NCBI RefSeq assembly: GCF_018687455.1
Contig: NZ_CP061291.1
Location: forward strand, 434,001 to 498,000
Source of the DNA: Polynucleobacter sp. TSB-Sco08W16
Lineage (GTDB): Bacteria; Pseudomonadota; Gammaproteobacteria; Burkholderiales; Burkholderiaceae
Length of the DNA: 64,000 nucleotides
Direction: 5' to 3'
Shown one piece after another: positions 7,772 to 17,080 of this stretch. The notes below the pieces were generated by a model. The model was not told the origin of the DNA and did no database searches. It saw nothing but the letters and a program-made list of their open reading frames with translations. Made by a program: the position numbers and the translations under genes. Position 1 is the first letter of the stretch. Every line of letters begins with the position of its first letter.

Positions 7772-8971
7772 TTAAGCCAATACGCGGGCGATTGCTTTGG
7801 CTACTTTATCAATATTTTTGGTATTGAGCGCCGCCACACAAATGCGTCCAGTAGAGAGAGCATAAATGCCATCTTCTTTCTGTAAGCGATCCACTTGCTC
7901 AGCCGTTAAGCCTGAGTAAGAAAACATGCCACGCTGCTTTTCGATAAAAGCAAAATCTTGCTTTACGCCAGCAGCCGCTAATTTTTCAACTAAACCATGA
8001 CGCATCGCTTTAATACGATCACGCATTTCTGCTAACTCGTCTTCCCAGAGTTGACGCAACTCAGGAGAATTCAAAACTGCAGCAGCAATTGCTGCGCCAT
8101 GAGTTGGAGGGTTGGAATAGTTTGTGCGAATCACGCGCTTTAATTGAGAAAGCACACGAGTCGATTCATCTTTACTTTGAGTCACGATAGACAAGGCGCC
8201 TACACGCTCACCATAGAGTGAGAATGACTTAGAGAAAGAGCTTGATACAAAGAAGGACATGCCAGATTCAGCAAAGAGGCGCACTGCAATACCATCTTGC
8301 TCAATCCCAGCCGCAAAGCCTTGGTAGGCCATATCCAAGAAAGGGATCAAGCCTTTGTTCTTGCAGATATCGATCACCTGACGCCATTGTGCTTCAGTGA
8401 TGTCTGCACCAGTTGGGTTGTGGCAGCAAGCGTGCAAAAGCACAGTAGTGTTCTTTGGGAATGATTCCAAAGATTTCACCATGCCATCAAAATCCACACC
8501 ACGGGTCTTGCCGTCAAAGTAGGTGTACTCAACCACTTCAAAGCCAGCAGATTCAAAAATACCGCGGTGATTTTCCCAGGTTGGGTTACTGATCGCGCAT
8601 GGCGCATTTAAGTTAAGGCGTTTAATAAAGTCGGCGCCAACGCGCAATGCACCAGTACCACCTAAACATTCTGCAGTAACCACGCGACCATCTTTAATTA
8701 GGGATGAGTCTGCACCAAACAATAAATTTTGCACCGCACTGTTGTAAGGGTTTGGGCCCTCAATTGGAATGTAGCTACGCGGTGAGTGTTTTGCCACAAT
8801 GGCCTCTTCAGCTTTGATCACCGCTTTCAAGAGGGGCACTTTGCCTTCATCTGTGTAATACACGCCAACACCGAGGTTGACTTTGTCAGAACGCTGATCT
8901 GCGACGTAGGCTTCTGTGAGGCCAAAAATAGGATCTTTAGGGGCTAATTGAACTGAGGCAAACAGGGTCAT
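7772..8971 (-). CDS. Class I aspartate/aromatic amino acid aminotransferase
   Basis: A 399-residue PLP-dependent aminotransferase of fold type I, subgroup Ia-alpha. The PLP lysine is Lys248 in SSSFSKSFSLYGER, and the HNPTG motif stands at about residues 184-188. Length and motifs match TyrB/AspC proteins, which interconvert aspartate, glutamate and aromatic amino acids with their keto acids. The last residues include the substrate-binding arginine region (STGRICVAALN). It is transcribed away from uvrB. I cannot choose between aspC and tyrB from the sequence. Confidence 0.9.
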   Translation of the reverse strand: MTLFASVQLAPKDPIFGLTEAYVADQRSDKVNLGVGVYYTDEGKVPLLKAVIKAEEAIVAKHSPRSYIPIEGPNPYNSAVQNLLFGADSSLIKDGRVVTAECLGGTGALRVGADFIKRLNLNAPCAISNPTWENHRGIFESAGFEVVEYTYFDGKTRGVDFDGMVKSLESFPKNTTVLLHACCHNPTGADITEAQWRQVIDICKNKGLIPFLDMAYQGFAAGIEQDGIAVRLFAESGMSFFVSSSFSKSFSLYGERVGALSIVTQSKDESTRVLSQLKRVIRTNYSNPPTHGAAIAAAVLNSPELRQLWEDELAEMRDRIKAMRHGLVEKLAAAGVKQDFAFIEKQRGMFSYSGLTAEQVDRLQKEDGIYALSTGRICVAALNTKNIDKVAKAIARVLA

Positions 8972-9100
8972 TTGAGGTCGAAAGTGGTGATTAGGGTGTT
9001 TTAGAGGTGTTTTTGCTAAAGATTGACGTTAAATTGATCTTAATTGTCTGGTTTTGAGGTCAGAGCCAACTATTTCTTAATAAAAACGGCAAAATCATTG

Positions 9101-9134
9101 TTTGTACAAAATTCGCTGTGAAGAACTCTCACAG
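9101..9134. promoter_or_regulatory. Two palindromes ahead of uvrB
   Basis: A perfect 10-nt palindrome TTTGTACAAA (9101-9110) and an inverted repeat CTGTGA-N7-TCACAG (9116-9134) sit directly before the uvrB start, in the gap between divergent genes. The second has CTGT...ACAG ends like a LexA box, but with 11 instead of 8 intervening bases. They are candidate operators only. Confidence 0.35.
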
Positions 9135-9139
9135 ATGAA

Positions 9140-11293
9140 ATGATAGCCGAGATGCCCCCTAAGTCACCCAAAATCGCTTCAAAAGCCGAAGTAAAAGAAG
9201 TACAGAAAACCCCCGTGGTTGATCCATTGGGTGAGGCTGGCCACGATCTCGATCCAGCTAAATTTGTCACCTTCCCGGATTCCCCATACCAGCTTTATCA
9301 GCCATTTCCCCCGGCGGGAGACCAGCCAGGCGCAATTGATGCCCTAGTTGAGGGGGTTGAGGATGGTCTGACCTTTCAGACCCTTTTGGGAGTTACCGGC
9401 TCAGGCAAGACCTTCACGATGGCCAATGTCATCGCTAGAACAGGGCGCCCAGCTATTATTTTTGCCCCAAATAAGACCTTAGCAGCCCAGCTCTATAGTG
9501 AATTTAGGGAGTTTTTCCCCAGAAATGCGGTGGAGTATTTCGTTAGCTACTACGACTACTACCAGCCAGAGGCCTATGTGCCTCAACGTGACCTTTTTAT
9601 CGAAAAAGACTCTTCCATCAACGAACACATTGAGCAGATGCGTTTATCGGCAACTAAGAGTTTGCTGGAAAGACGCGACGTCATCATTGTTGCTACCGTC
9701 TCTGCGATTTACGGTATTGGCAATCCCGGGGACTATCACAGCATGGTGATGACATTACGCCCTGGTGACAAGATGAGTCAACGCGATATTTTGATGCGAC
9801 TCATTGCTATGCAATACGATCGCAATGAAATGGACTTCAAGCGCGGCGTGTTTCGCGTGCGCGGCGATACGATTGACATCTTCCCTGCCGAACATAATGA
9901 ATTGGCAGTACGCGTAGAACTATTCGACGATGTGATTGAGAGCTTGCAGTTCTTCGATCCGCTGACTGGAAAAATTAGGCAAAAGATTCCGCGCTTTACT
10001 GTCTATCCAAGTTCACACTATGTCACTCCACGCGAAACGGTTCTCAAAGCAATTGAAACTATTAAGACCGAGTTGCGCACACGACTTGATGAATTTGTAA
10101 AAGATGGCAAGTTAGTAGAGGCCCAGCGTTTAGAGCAGCGTACTCGCTTTGATTTAGAGATGCTCAATGAATTAGGCTTCTGCAAGGGTATTGAGAACTA
10201 CTCACGTCACCTCTCGGGGGCTGCTCCAGGCGAGGCGCCGCCTACGCTGGTGGACTATCTCCCCAATGATGCATTGATGTTCTTAGATGAGAGCCATGTC
10301 CTTATCGGGCAGCTTAACGCGATGTACAACGGGGATAAGTCACGTAAACATACTTTGGTGGAGTTTGGTTTCCGTTTGCCTTCTGCAATGGACAATCGCC
10401 CGCTTAAATTTACTGAGTTCGAAACCAAAATGCGCCAAACCATTTTTGTTTCTGCGACTCCAGCTGATTATGAAAAAGAGCATCAAGGACAGGTGGTCGA
10501 GCAAGTGGCTAGACCAACTGGTTTAGTCGATCCAGAAATTGAAGTATTGCCAGCAAGTACGCAAGTAGATGACCTGTTGGATCAAATTCACGAACGCGTC
10601 AAAGTGCATGAGCGTGTTCTGGTAACTGTATTGACAAAGCGGATGGCAGAGCAATTAACCGACTATCTCTCAGACAATGGCGTAAAGGTGCGTTACGTGC
10701 ACTCTGATATTGATACTGTTGAGCGCGTTGAAATTTTGCGTGATCTGCGCCTAGGTGTATTTGATGTGCTCGTGGGCATCAACTTATTGCGCGAAGGTTT
10801 GGATATTCCGGAGGTGTCTTTGGTGGCTATTTTGGACGCCGACAAAGAAGGTTTCTTACGTTCCGAACGCTCTTTGATTCAGACGATTGGGCGTGCAGCT
10901 CGAAATGTTCGGGGTAAGGCGATTTTGTATGCCGATAAGATCACCAATTCGATGCGCCTAGCCATGGGTGAGACTGAAAGACGCCGTACCAAGCAAATTA
11001 CCTTTAATAAGCTCCATGGAATTGAGCCTAAAGGGGTCAAAAAGCGCATTAAGGACATTATTGATGGCGTCTATGACGTCAAAGAGAAGCGTCAGGAGAT
11101 GCAGGTGGAGCAGGAGCGTGCTCGCTATGAAGATATGGGTGAGAAGGACCTGGCATCTGAAATCAAGCGTTTAGAGAAGCAAATGAATGCCGAAGCCAAG
11201 AATTTGGAGTTTGAGAAGGCCGCCAGCACCCGTGACCGACTCACTAAGGTGAAAGAAATGGCCTTTGGAGCGAGGTCTAGAGACTCAGTCTGA
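9140..11293 (+). CDS. uvrB: UvrABC system protein B
   Basis: Damage-verifying helicase-like subunit of nucleotide excision repair. The Walker A motif GVTGSGKT is at residues 84-91. The beta-hairpin (YYDYYQPEAY, about 137-146), which threads between the DNA strands, is intact. Later come LDESH (Walker B), the conserved helicase motifs (VSATPADYE, QTIGRAARN) and a C-terminal UVR domain (KRLEKQMNAEAKNLEFEKAA) that contacts UvrC. It has 717 residues, with an N-terminal extension of about 40 residues relative to E. coli. A second ATG four codons in is possible. It is divergent from the aminotransferase gene. Confidence 0.96.
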   Translation: MIAEMPPKSPKIASKAEVKEVQKTPVVDPLGEAGHDLDPAKFVTFPDSPYQLYQPFPPAGDQPGAIDALVEGVEDGLTFQTLLGVTGSGKTFTMANVIARTGRPAIIFAPNKTLAAQLYSEFREFFPRNAVEYFVSYYDYYQPEAYVPQRDLFIEKDSSINEHIEQMRLSATKSLLERRDVIIVATVSAIYGIGNPGDYHSMVMTLRPGDKMSQRDILMRLIAMQYDRNEMDFKRGVFRVRGDTIDIFPAEHNELAVRVELFDDVIESLQFFDPLTGKIRQKIPRFTVYPSSHYVTPRETVLKAIETIKTELRTRLDEFVKDGKLVEAQRLEQRTRFDLEMLNELGFCKGIENYSRHLSGAAPGEAPPTLVDYLPNDALMFLDESHVLIGQLNAMYNGDKSRKHTLVEFGFRLPSAMDNRPLKFTEFETKMRQTIFVSATPADYEKEHQGQVVEQVARPTGLVDPEIEVLPASTQVDDLLDQIHERVKVHERVLVTVLTKRMAEQLTDYLSDNGVKVRYVHSDIDTVERVEILRDLRLGVFDVLVGINLLREGLDIPEVSLVAILDADKEGFLRSERSLIQTIGRAARNVRGKAILYADKITNSMRLAMGETERRRTKQITFNKLHGIEPKGVKKRIKDIIDGVYDVKEKRQEMQVEQERARYEDMGEKDLASEIKRLEKQMNAEAKNLEFEKAASTRDRLTKVKEMAFGARSRDSV

Positions 11294-11369
11294 GGATTGG
11301 GTAGCTAATTCCTGGCTTTGAGAGGGGATTTTTGGGATAATTCCCGAGCAGTTTGCTGGGTCTTATGGT

Positions 11370-11394
11370 AAAGTTGAGTGGAATGGTCGGGTAT
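11370..11394 (+). promoter_or_regulatory. Probable IscR type 1 binding site
   Basis: The 25-nt segment fits the type 1 IscR consensus (ATASYYGACTRWWWYAGTCRRSTAT) at 21 of 25 positions, by my own alignment. It lies 50 nt ahead of iscR, where autorepression by holo-IscR acts in E. coli. This predicts that the whole isc operon is repressed when Fe-S clusters are abundant. Confidence 0.65.
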
Positions 11395-11444
11395 TACCCG
11401 CCTGATCGTTAGCTGTCCATAACAATCCATTACCAAGGTGACAT

Positions 11445-12014
11445 ATGAGACTTACAACCAAAGGTCGTTTTGCAGTAACCGCAATGATTGATTTAGCCCT
11501 GCGTGAAACGCATGGCCCCGTAACTTTAGCCGGAATTAGCCAAAGACAAAAGATTTCCCTTTCCTATCTCGAGCAGTTGTTCGGCAAATTGCGCCGTTTC
11601 AACATCGTGGAAAGTACTCGTGGTCCTGGAGGTGGTTACACCTTAGCTCGCCCATCTACTGAGGTGAGCGTCGCTGACATCATCGTAGCTGTAGATGAGC
11701 CGCTAGACGCTACTCAATGCGGCGGAAAAGGGAACTGCCACACTGAAGATGAAGGTCAGGGCCGTTGCATGACTCATGACCTGTGGAGCAATCTCAATTC
11801 CAAAATGGTTGAGTACCTTAGCTCAGTGAGTCTAAAAGATTTAGTTCAGCAGCAAGAAGGGCGCGGCATTGTGATTCAAGATATGCGCCAGAAGAAGTTG
11901 AAAGTTGAAAGTGCTAAAGCTGATAAACCAGCGCCAGCACTTGCAGCGAAAAAAGAAGTTGCCCCTAAAGCGCCACTAGTTAATTCTGTATTTAATTTGG
12001 CGCGGCAAAGTTAA
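11445..12014 (+). CDS. iscR: Fe-S cluster-sensing Rrf2 regulator IscR
   Basis: Rrf2-family winged-helix regulator that senses Fe-S status and controls the isc operon. The N-terminal helix-turn-helix is typical (MRLTTKGRFAVTAM, then SLSYLEQLF). Cluster ligands are Cys92, Cys98, Cys108 and His111. The last two are shifted by four residues relative to E. coli because of an insertion after Cys98. The protein has 189 residues, longer than E. coli IscR, with an Ala/Lys/Pro-rich tail. It is first in the operon, preceded by a type 1 site and an AAGGTG ribosome site. Confidence 0.95.
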   Translation: MRLTTKGRFAVTAMIDLALRETHGPVTLAGISQRQKISLSYLEQLFGKLRRFNIVESTRGPGGGYTLARPSTEVSVADIIVAVDEPLDATQCGGKGNCHTEDEGQGRCMTHDLWSNLNSKMVEYLSSVSLKDLVQQQEGRGIVIQDMRQKKLKVESAKADKPAPALAAKKEVAPKAPLVNSVFNLARQS

Positions 12015-12051
12015 TTGATTTAATGAGTAGTACTAAACCTAGAAATTAAAA

Positions 12052-13311
12052 ATGAACGCACCACAAGACCTTCCTCTGCAACCGGTTCCAATGTTTAGTC
12101 CTAAGCACTTCCCAGTGTATATGGACTATTCAGCAACAACGCCGATTGATCCTCGCGTGGTCGATAAGATGTTGCCTTACTTGCGCGAGCAGTTTGGTAA
12201 CGCCGCTTCCCGTAGTCATGCGTATGGCTGGGCTGCTGAAGAGGCAGTTGAGTGGGCGCGTTCAGAAGTTGCTCAATTAGTTCATGCTGATCCAAGAGAA
12301 ATCGTATTTACGAGTGGTGCCACTGAAAGTATTAACTTGGCGCTTAAGGGTGCTGCGCATTTCTACAAAGAGCGCGGTAATCACATCATCACCGTGAAGA
12401 CTGAGCACAAAGCAACCTTAGATACTTGCCGTGAACTCGAGCGCGAAGGTTTTGAAGTAACTTACTTAGATGTATTGCCAAATGGCTTGATTGACTTTGC
12501 GCAACTTGAGCTTGCAATGAAGCCAGGTACGATTTTGGCTTCAGTGATGTATGTCAACAATGAAATCGGTGTGGTTCAGGATATTCCTGCGATTGGCGAG
12601 TTGTGCCGTGCACGCGGTGTGATTTTTCATGTGGATGCAGCACAAGCAACTGGTAAGGTTGATATCGATTTAGAAAAGATCAAAGTGGACTTGATGAGTT
12701 TTTCTGCTCACAAGACTTATGGTCCTAAGGGTATTGGCGCCTTGTTTGTGCGTCGTAAGCCCCGTATTCGTATTGAAGCTCAGATTCATGGTGGCGGTCA
12801 TGAGCGCGGCATGCGCTCTGGCACCTTGGCGGTTCATCAAATCGTTGGCATGGGCGAGGCATTCCGGATCGCTCGCGTCGAAATGATTGAAGAAAACAAG
12901 CGTATCCGTGGCTTGCGTGATCGCTTGTTGGCTGGTTTAAAAGATATTGAAGAAGTTTATGTAAACGGCGATATGGATGACCGTGTGCCGCATAACCTGA
13001 ACATCAGCTTTAACTATGTTGAAGGTGAGTCCATGTTGATGGCCTTGAAAGATTTAGCGATCTCATCAGGATCTGCTTGTACTTCTGCATCTTTAGAGCC
13101 TTCTTATGTATTGCGTGCTCTAGGCCGTAACGATGAGTTGGCACATAGTTCTATCCGTTTTACCTTAGGCCGTTTTACGACCGAGGAAGAAGTTGATTTC
13201 ACGATTAAGTTAGTGAAAGAAAAAATTGCGAAGTTGCGTGAGCTCTCCCCACTATGGGAAATGTACAAAGACGGAATCGACTTGAGCACGATTCAATGGG
13301 CTGCACACTAA
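12052..13311 (+). CDS. iscS: Cysteine desulfurase IscS
   Basis: PLP enzyme that takes sulfur from cysteine and passes it as persulfide to IscU and other acceptors. The PLP lysine lies in SFSAHKTYGPKG, and the persulfide cysteine in the mobile loop SSGSACTSASLEPSYVL. The start of the fold reads MDYSATTPIDPRV. It has 419 residues because of about 20 extra N-terminal residues relative to E. coli. It is second in the isc operon, 37 nt after iscR. Confidence 0.96.
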   Translation: MNAPQDLPLQPVPMFSPKHFPVYMDYSATTPIDPRVVDKMLPYLREQFGNAASRSHAYGWAAEEAVEWARSEVAQLVHADPREIVFTSGATESINLALKGAAHFYKERGNHIITVKTEHKATLDTCRELEREGFEVTYLDVLPNGLIDFAQLELAMKPGTILASVMYVNNEIGVVQDIPAIGELCRARGVIFHVDAAQATGKVDIDLEKIKVDLMSFSAHKTYGPKGIGALFVRRKPRIRIEAQIHGGGHERGMRSGTLAVHQIVGMGEAFRIARVEMIEENKRIRGLRDRLLAGLKDIEEVYVNGDMDDRVPHNLNISFNYVEGESMLMALKDLAISSGSACTSASLEPSYVLRALGRNDELAHSSIRFTLGRFTTEEEVDFTIKLVKEKIAKLRELSPLWEMYKDGIDLSTIQWAAH

Positions 13312-13343
13312 TAGAAATATAGAAAAGTTAAAGAGGAAATGCC

Positions 13344-13730
13344 ATGGCATATAGCGACAAGGTCATCGACCATTATGAAAATCCCCGCAACGTTGGCTCC
13401 TTTGAAAAAGGTGACGAGAGCGTAGGTACCGGCATGGTTGGGGCGCCTGCCTGCGGCGATGTGATGAAGTTGCAGATTCGCGTGAACGATCAAGGCGTAA
13501 TTGAAGATGCTAAGTTCAAGACTTATGGCTGTGGTTCTGCCATTGCTTCTTCTTCATTGGTTACTGAGTGGGTTAAGGGTAAGACTTTGGATCAAGCGCT
13601 TGAGATTAAGAACTCATTGATTGCTGAAGAATTAGCTTTGCCGCCAGTGAAAATTCACTGTTCCATCTTGGCTGAAGATGCGATTAAAGCTGCCGTTGCT
13701 GACTACAAAGAAAAGCATCCAGCGAAATAA
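13344..13730 (+). CDS. iscU: Fe-S cluster assembly scaffold IscU
   Basis: Scaffold on which 2Fe-2S clusters are built. All ligands are at canonical positions: Cys37, Asp39, Cys63, His105 and Cys106. The LPPVK motif at 99-103, which the HscA chaperone recognises, is intact. At 128 residues it matches the family length. GAGGAAATGCC gives a good ribosome site. It follows iscS by 32 nt and precedes iscA by 16 nt. Confidence 0.97.
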   Translation: MAYSDKVIDHYENPRNVGSFEKGDESVGTGMVGAPACGDVMKLQIRVNDQGVIEDAKFKTYGCGSAIASSSLVTEWVKGKTLDQALEIKNSLIAEELALPPVKIHCSILAEDAIKAAVADYKEKHPAK

Positions 13731-13746
13731 TTGAACTGAGAAAATA

Positions 13747-14070
13747 ATGGCAATCACCTTAACTGACAAAGCTGCAAAGCACGTTAACCGCAATCTAGAG
13801 AAGCGTGGCAAAGGTTGCGGCTTGCGCTTGGGTGTTCGCACTACCGGTTGTTCTGGATTGGCGTATCAGTTGGAGTATGTAGATGAGCCAGCACCTGAGG
13901 ATCAAGTATTTGAATCGAACGGTGTGAAGGTATTTATTGATCCAAAGAGTTTGGCGTATTTGGATGGAACGGAACTGGATTTCGTGCGCGAGGGTTTGAA
14001 TGAAGGCTTTAAGTTTCAAAATCCTAACGTAAAAGATGAGTGTGGTTGTGGCGAATCTTTCCGCGTCTGA
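13747..14070 (+). CDS. iscA: A-type Fe-S carrier IscA
   Basis: A-type carrier that helps make and deliver 4Fe-4S clusters. Its three cysteines are at the standard positions: Cys35 (TTGCSG), and Cys99 and Cys101 (ECGCGESF). It has 107 residues, normal for IscA. Its 3' end overlaps the hscB start by 35 nt in another frame, an unusually deep overlap for this operon. Confidence 0.96.
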   Translation: MAITLTDKAAKHVNRNLEKRGKGCGLRLGVRTTGCSGLAYQLEYVDEPAPEDQVFESNGVKVFIDPKSLAYLDGTELDFVREGLNEGFKFQNPNVKDECGCGESFRV

Positions 14071-14575
14071 CGATTATTTTCGCTTCTTTGGTCTAAATCA
14101 GCAATTCAAACTCGATTTGCCTGCATTAGATCAGGCTTATTTGGCAATTCAGAAAGAAGTTCACCCTGATCGCCATGCTCGCGGAAGTGAGACTGAGCAA
14201 CGCCTTGCCATGCAAATGGCTACTCTGGCCAATACTGCATTTCAGATCCTCAAAAATCCAATTCAACGTGGGCTATACCTTTGCCAACTGCATGGTGTGG
14301 ATGCCAAACTAGAAACCAATACAGCAATGCCTGCCGCTTTCTTGATGAAGCAGATGGAATGGCGTGAAAACCTAGATGAGCAAGCTGAAGATTTGCCAGC
14401 GCTTGAAGCAATGATGATTGAGGTAGAGCAATCAAAGGCAGATATCCTTGCTGAAATCACGCAAGCCATCGATGGAGCAAAAAATTATGTACGCGCCGCA
14501 GAGTTGCTGCGCGGTTTACTCTTTATCGACAAGTTTGCTATTGAGCTCGATGACACTATTGCAGCCTTAATCTAG
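14036..14575 (+). CDS. hscB: Hsc20 co-chaperone HscB
   Basis: J-protein that brings IscU to HscA and stimulates its ATPase. The HPD motif is His43-Pro44-Asp45 in KEVHPDRHA, and the C-terminal three-helix domain that binds IscU follows. The first ATG overlaps the iscA reading frame by 35 nt. GTG codons two and four codons later would also keep the family start (DDYFRFFGL), so the exact start is uncertain by a few residues. The length of 179 residues is normal. Confidence 0.93.
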   Translation: MSVVVANLSASDDYFRFFGLNQQFKLDLPALDQAYLAIQKEVHPDRHARGSETEQRLAMQMATLANTAFQILKNPIQRGLYLCQLHGVDAKLETNTAMPAAFLMKQMEWRENLDEQAEDLPALEAMMIEVEQSKADILAEITQAIDGAKNYVRAAELLRGLLFIDKFAIELDDTIAALI

Positions 14576-14601
14576 CTCGTACCAGCTAAACTCTTTCTTC
14601 T

Positions 14602-16467
14602 ATGGCCTTATTACAAATCTCTGAACCTGGCAAATCGCTTGCACCTCATCAGCGTCGTATTGCTGTCGGCATTGATTTAGGTACTACTAACTCCTTGGTG
14701 GCCATCGTTAAAGATGCTTTACCTCAGGTATTGCCTGATGAACAAGGTCGCGAGCTTCTGCCTTCAGTAGTACGTTACCTGCCCAATGGGCGCACACAGG
14801 CAGGGTTTGAGGCGCTTGAAAGTCTAGTGATGGATCCGAAAAACACGATTGTTTCGGTGAAGCGTTTTATGGGTCGCGGCTTGACTGATGTTGAGCATAT
14901 TGAGAGTGCCCCATATGATTTTGTTGATCAGCCTGGCATGCTTAAGCTGAGAACAGTTGCTGGCGACAAAAGCCCAATTGAAGTTTCTGCAGAAATCCTC
15001 GCACGCTTGCGTCAATTGGCTGAAGACTCAGTGAATGATGACATTGTTGGTGCAGTGATTACGGTGCCTGCGTATTTTGATGATGCACAGCGTCAAGCAA
15101 CCAAAGATGCTGCTAAGTTGGCTGGCATTGAAGTGCTTCGATTGCTTAATGAGCCAACAGCTGCTGCAATTGCTTATGGTCTGGACAATGCTTCAGAAGG
15201 TGTCTACGCTGTTTATGACTTGGGTGGCGGCACCTTTGATATCTCCATTCTACGGATGAGTAGAGGCGTATTTGAGGTGCTTTCTACGGGCGGTGATTCA
15301 GCCTTAGGTGGAGATGACTTTGATCACCGCTTGTATTGCTGGGTGATCGAACAAGCCAAACTGCCGCCTTTATCAATTCATGATCACCGTACCTTACTCC
15401 AGGCCTGTAAACATGCCAAGGAGCAGCTTAGTCATAACCCTCTAGCGCGTGTGCATGAGACTCTCGCAGATGGCACAGTCGTTAATGTAGGCGTCACCCA
15501 GGCCCAGTTCTTTGAGATTACTCAGAATCTAGTAGCCAAGACGCTGACGTCCTGTAAGAAAGCTTTACGCGATGCAGGCTTGAAGGCTGAAGACATTAAA
15601 GGCGTTGTCATGGTGGGCGGGTCCACTCGTATGCCAAATGTACAACGCGCTGTCGGTGAGTTATTTGGTACACAGCCCTTAAATAATTTAAATCCCGATC
15701 AAGTTGTAGCGCTTGGTGCTGCAATGCAGGCGGATTTGCTAGCAGGTAACCAAAGCAAGGATGATGAGTGGCTCTTATTGGATGTCATTCCCCTTTCTCT
15801 TGGTCTGGAAACCATGGGTGGTTTGGTAGAAAAGATCATTCCACGCAATACACCGATTCCAGTGGCAAGAGCACAAGATTTCACGACCTTTAAAGATGGT
15901 CAAACAGCATTAGCGATTCAGGTGGTGCAGGGTGAGCGTGAGTTGGCGCAAGACTGTCGCTCGCTAGGCCGTTTTGAATTGCGCGGTATTCCGGCAATGG
16001 CTGCAGGCGCTGCACGTATTCGAGTAACTTTCCAAGTGGATGCAGACGGTTTGTTGTCTGTAAGTGCTACTGAGCAAGGCTCAGGGGTGCAGGCTTCGAT
16101 TGATATTAAGCCGTCCTATGGCTTAACAGATGCTGAAATTACTCGTATGTTGCAAGATGGATTTGCGTCTGCAAAAGAAGATCTGCTTTCCAGATCTTTG
16201 CGTGAAGAGCAGGTTAACGCACAGCGCTTACTAGATGCTGTGCAAACTGCGTTAGCGAGTGATCGCAACCTTCTTAATGCCGAAGAGCAGAAGGCTATTG
16301 ATCATGAGATGGCGGCACTACAAAAGATTTTGAATGAAGAGACTGATAGTGCGGTTGTGCGTAAGGCAGTCGATCATGCTGCCAAAGCGACTGATGAGTT
16401 TGCTCAAATGCGTATGAATGCTAGCATTCAAAAAGCTTTATCTGGCAAGAATGTTGCCGAAATCTAA
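14602..16467 (+). CDS. hscA: Hsp70-type Fe-S chaperone HscA
   Basis: Specialised Hsp70 that acts with HscB to release clusters from IscU. The nucleotide-binding domain begins VGIDLGTTNSLVAIV, with the conserved phosphate loop YDLGGGTFDISIL and the adenosine motif VMVGGSTRMP. The substrate-binding domain starts near DVIPLSLGLETMGG. It has 621 residues, the usual HscA size and shorter than DnaK. It lies between hscB and fdx in the standard isc order. Confidence 0.96.
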   Translation: MALLQISEPGKSLAPHQRRIAVGIDLGTTNSLVAIVKDALPQVLPDEQGRELLPSVVRYLPNGRTQAGFEALESLVMDPKNTIVSVKRFMGRGLTDVEHIESAPYDFVDQPGMLKLRTVAGDKSPIEVSAEILARLRQLAEDSVNDDIVGAVITVPAYFDDAQRQATKDAAKLAGIEVLRLLNEPTAAAIAYGLDNASEGVYAVYDLGGGTFDISILRMSRGVFEVLSTGGDSALGGDDFDHRLYCWVIEQAKLPPLSIHDHRTLLQACKHAKEQLSHNPLARVHETLADGTVVNVGVTQAQFFEITQNLVAKTLTSCKKALRDAGLKAEDIKGVVMVGGSTRMPNVQRAVGELFGTQPLNNLNPDQVVALGAAMQADLLAGNQSKDDEWLLLDVIPLSLGLETMGGLVEKIIPRNTPIPVARAQDFTTFKDGQTALAIQVVQGERELAQDCRSLGRFELRGIPAMAAGAARIRVTFQVDADGLLSVSATEQGSGVQASIDIKPSYGLTDAEITRMLQDGFASAKEDLLSRSLREEQVNAQRLLDAVQTALASDRNLLNAEEQKAIDHEMAALQKILNEETDSAVVRKAVDHAAKATDEFAQMRMNASIQKALSGKNVAEI

Positions 16468-16516
16468 AGCAGAAGATAAAAGTAAAAAACTAATACTAAA
16501 TAAATAGAAAAGTACC

Positions 16517-16855
16517 ATGACCCAAATCGTCGTTCTTCCCCATAGTGAGTACTGTCCAGAAGGTGCAGTGGTTGACGTTGCGCCTGGAACTTCGATTTGC
16601 GAGGCACTGCTCGAGAACGACATTCCGATTGAACATGCCTGCGATATGGTCTGTGCTTGTACGACATGCCACGTCATCGTGAAAGAGGGGTTCAATAGCC
16701 TTAATCCTCCCGATGAAAACGAAGAGGATATGCTGGATCGCGCTTGGGGTCTAAACCCCCAATCCCGCTTATCTTGCCAAGCGATTGTGGCTAGAGAAGA
16801 TATCGTGATTGAAATACCTAAATACTCAATCAATCACGCCAAAGAGAATCACTAA
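16517..16855 (+). CDS. fdx: ISC-type 2Fe-2S ferredoxin
   Basis: Adrenodoxin-type ferredoxin that supplies electrons for cluster assembly. Ligands are Cys42, Cys48, Cys51 and Cys87, with the typical C-x5-C-x2-C...C spacing. It has 112 residues. It is the last gene of the isc operon; no iscX homologue follows before the terminator at 16995. Confidence 0.95.
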   Translation: MTQIVVLPHSEYCPEGAVVDVAPGTSICEALLENDIPIEHACDMVCACTTCHVIVKEGFNSLNPPDENEEDMLDRAWGLNPQSRLSCQAIVAREDIVIEIPKYSINHAKENH

Positions 16856-16994
16856 GCAGGTTCAATACGAGCGCTAAGTTGGTGCATGAGGCTCAAAACA
16901 ATGCACCGGCCCTAAAAGCCAAGGCTGCCACACTCTAATATGAGGGTGTTCATTCTGTAGTTTGTTTTATGTAGTACCTCCATAGATTTCTTTT

Positions 16995-17019
16995 AAGCCA
17001 TCCTTCGGGGTGGCTTTTT
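16995..17019 (+). terminator. Rho-independent terminator of the isc operon
   Basis: A stem AAGCCATCC/GGGTGGCTT (one G-T pair) with a TTCG-type loop runs into five T. It is the first strong stop after fdx, about 140 nt downstream. Confidence 0.8.
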
Positions 17020-17032
17020 CTTTGGTGCAAAT

Positions 17033-17058
17033 AAAAAGCCCCGCAATGCGAGGCTTTT
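17033..17058 (-). terminator. Rho-independent terminator of the cys operon
   Basis: On the minus strand AAAAGCCTCGCA pairs with TGCGGGGCTTTT and is followed by a T-run, 22 nt past the cysN stop. It ends the sulfate assimilation operon and faces the isc terminator. Confidence 0.8.
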
Positions 17059-17080
17059 CAATATCTAAAGGAGCTAATCT

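Noticed and set aside
9116..9134. LexA (SOS) box ahead of uvrB
   Set aside because: The ends CTGT and ACAG are right, but the gap is 11 bases rather than the usual 8, so I list it only as an inverted repeat.
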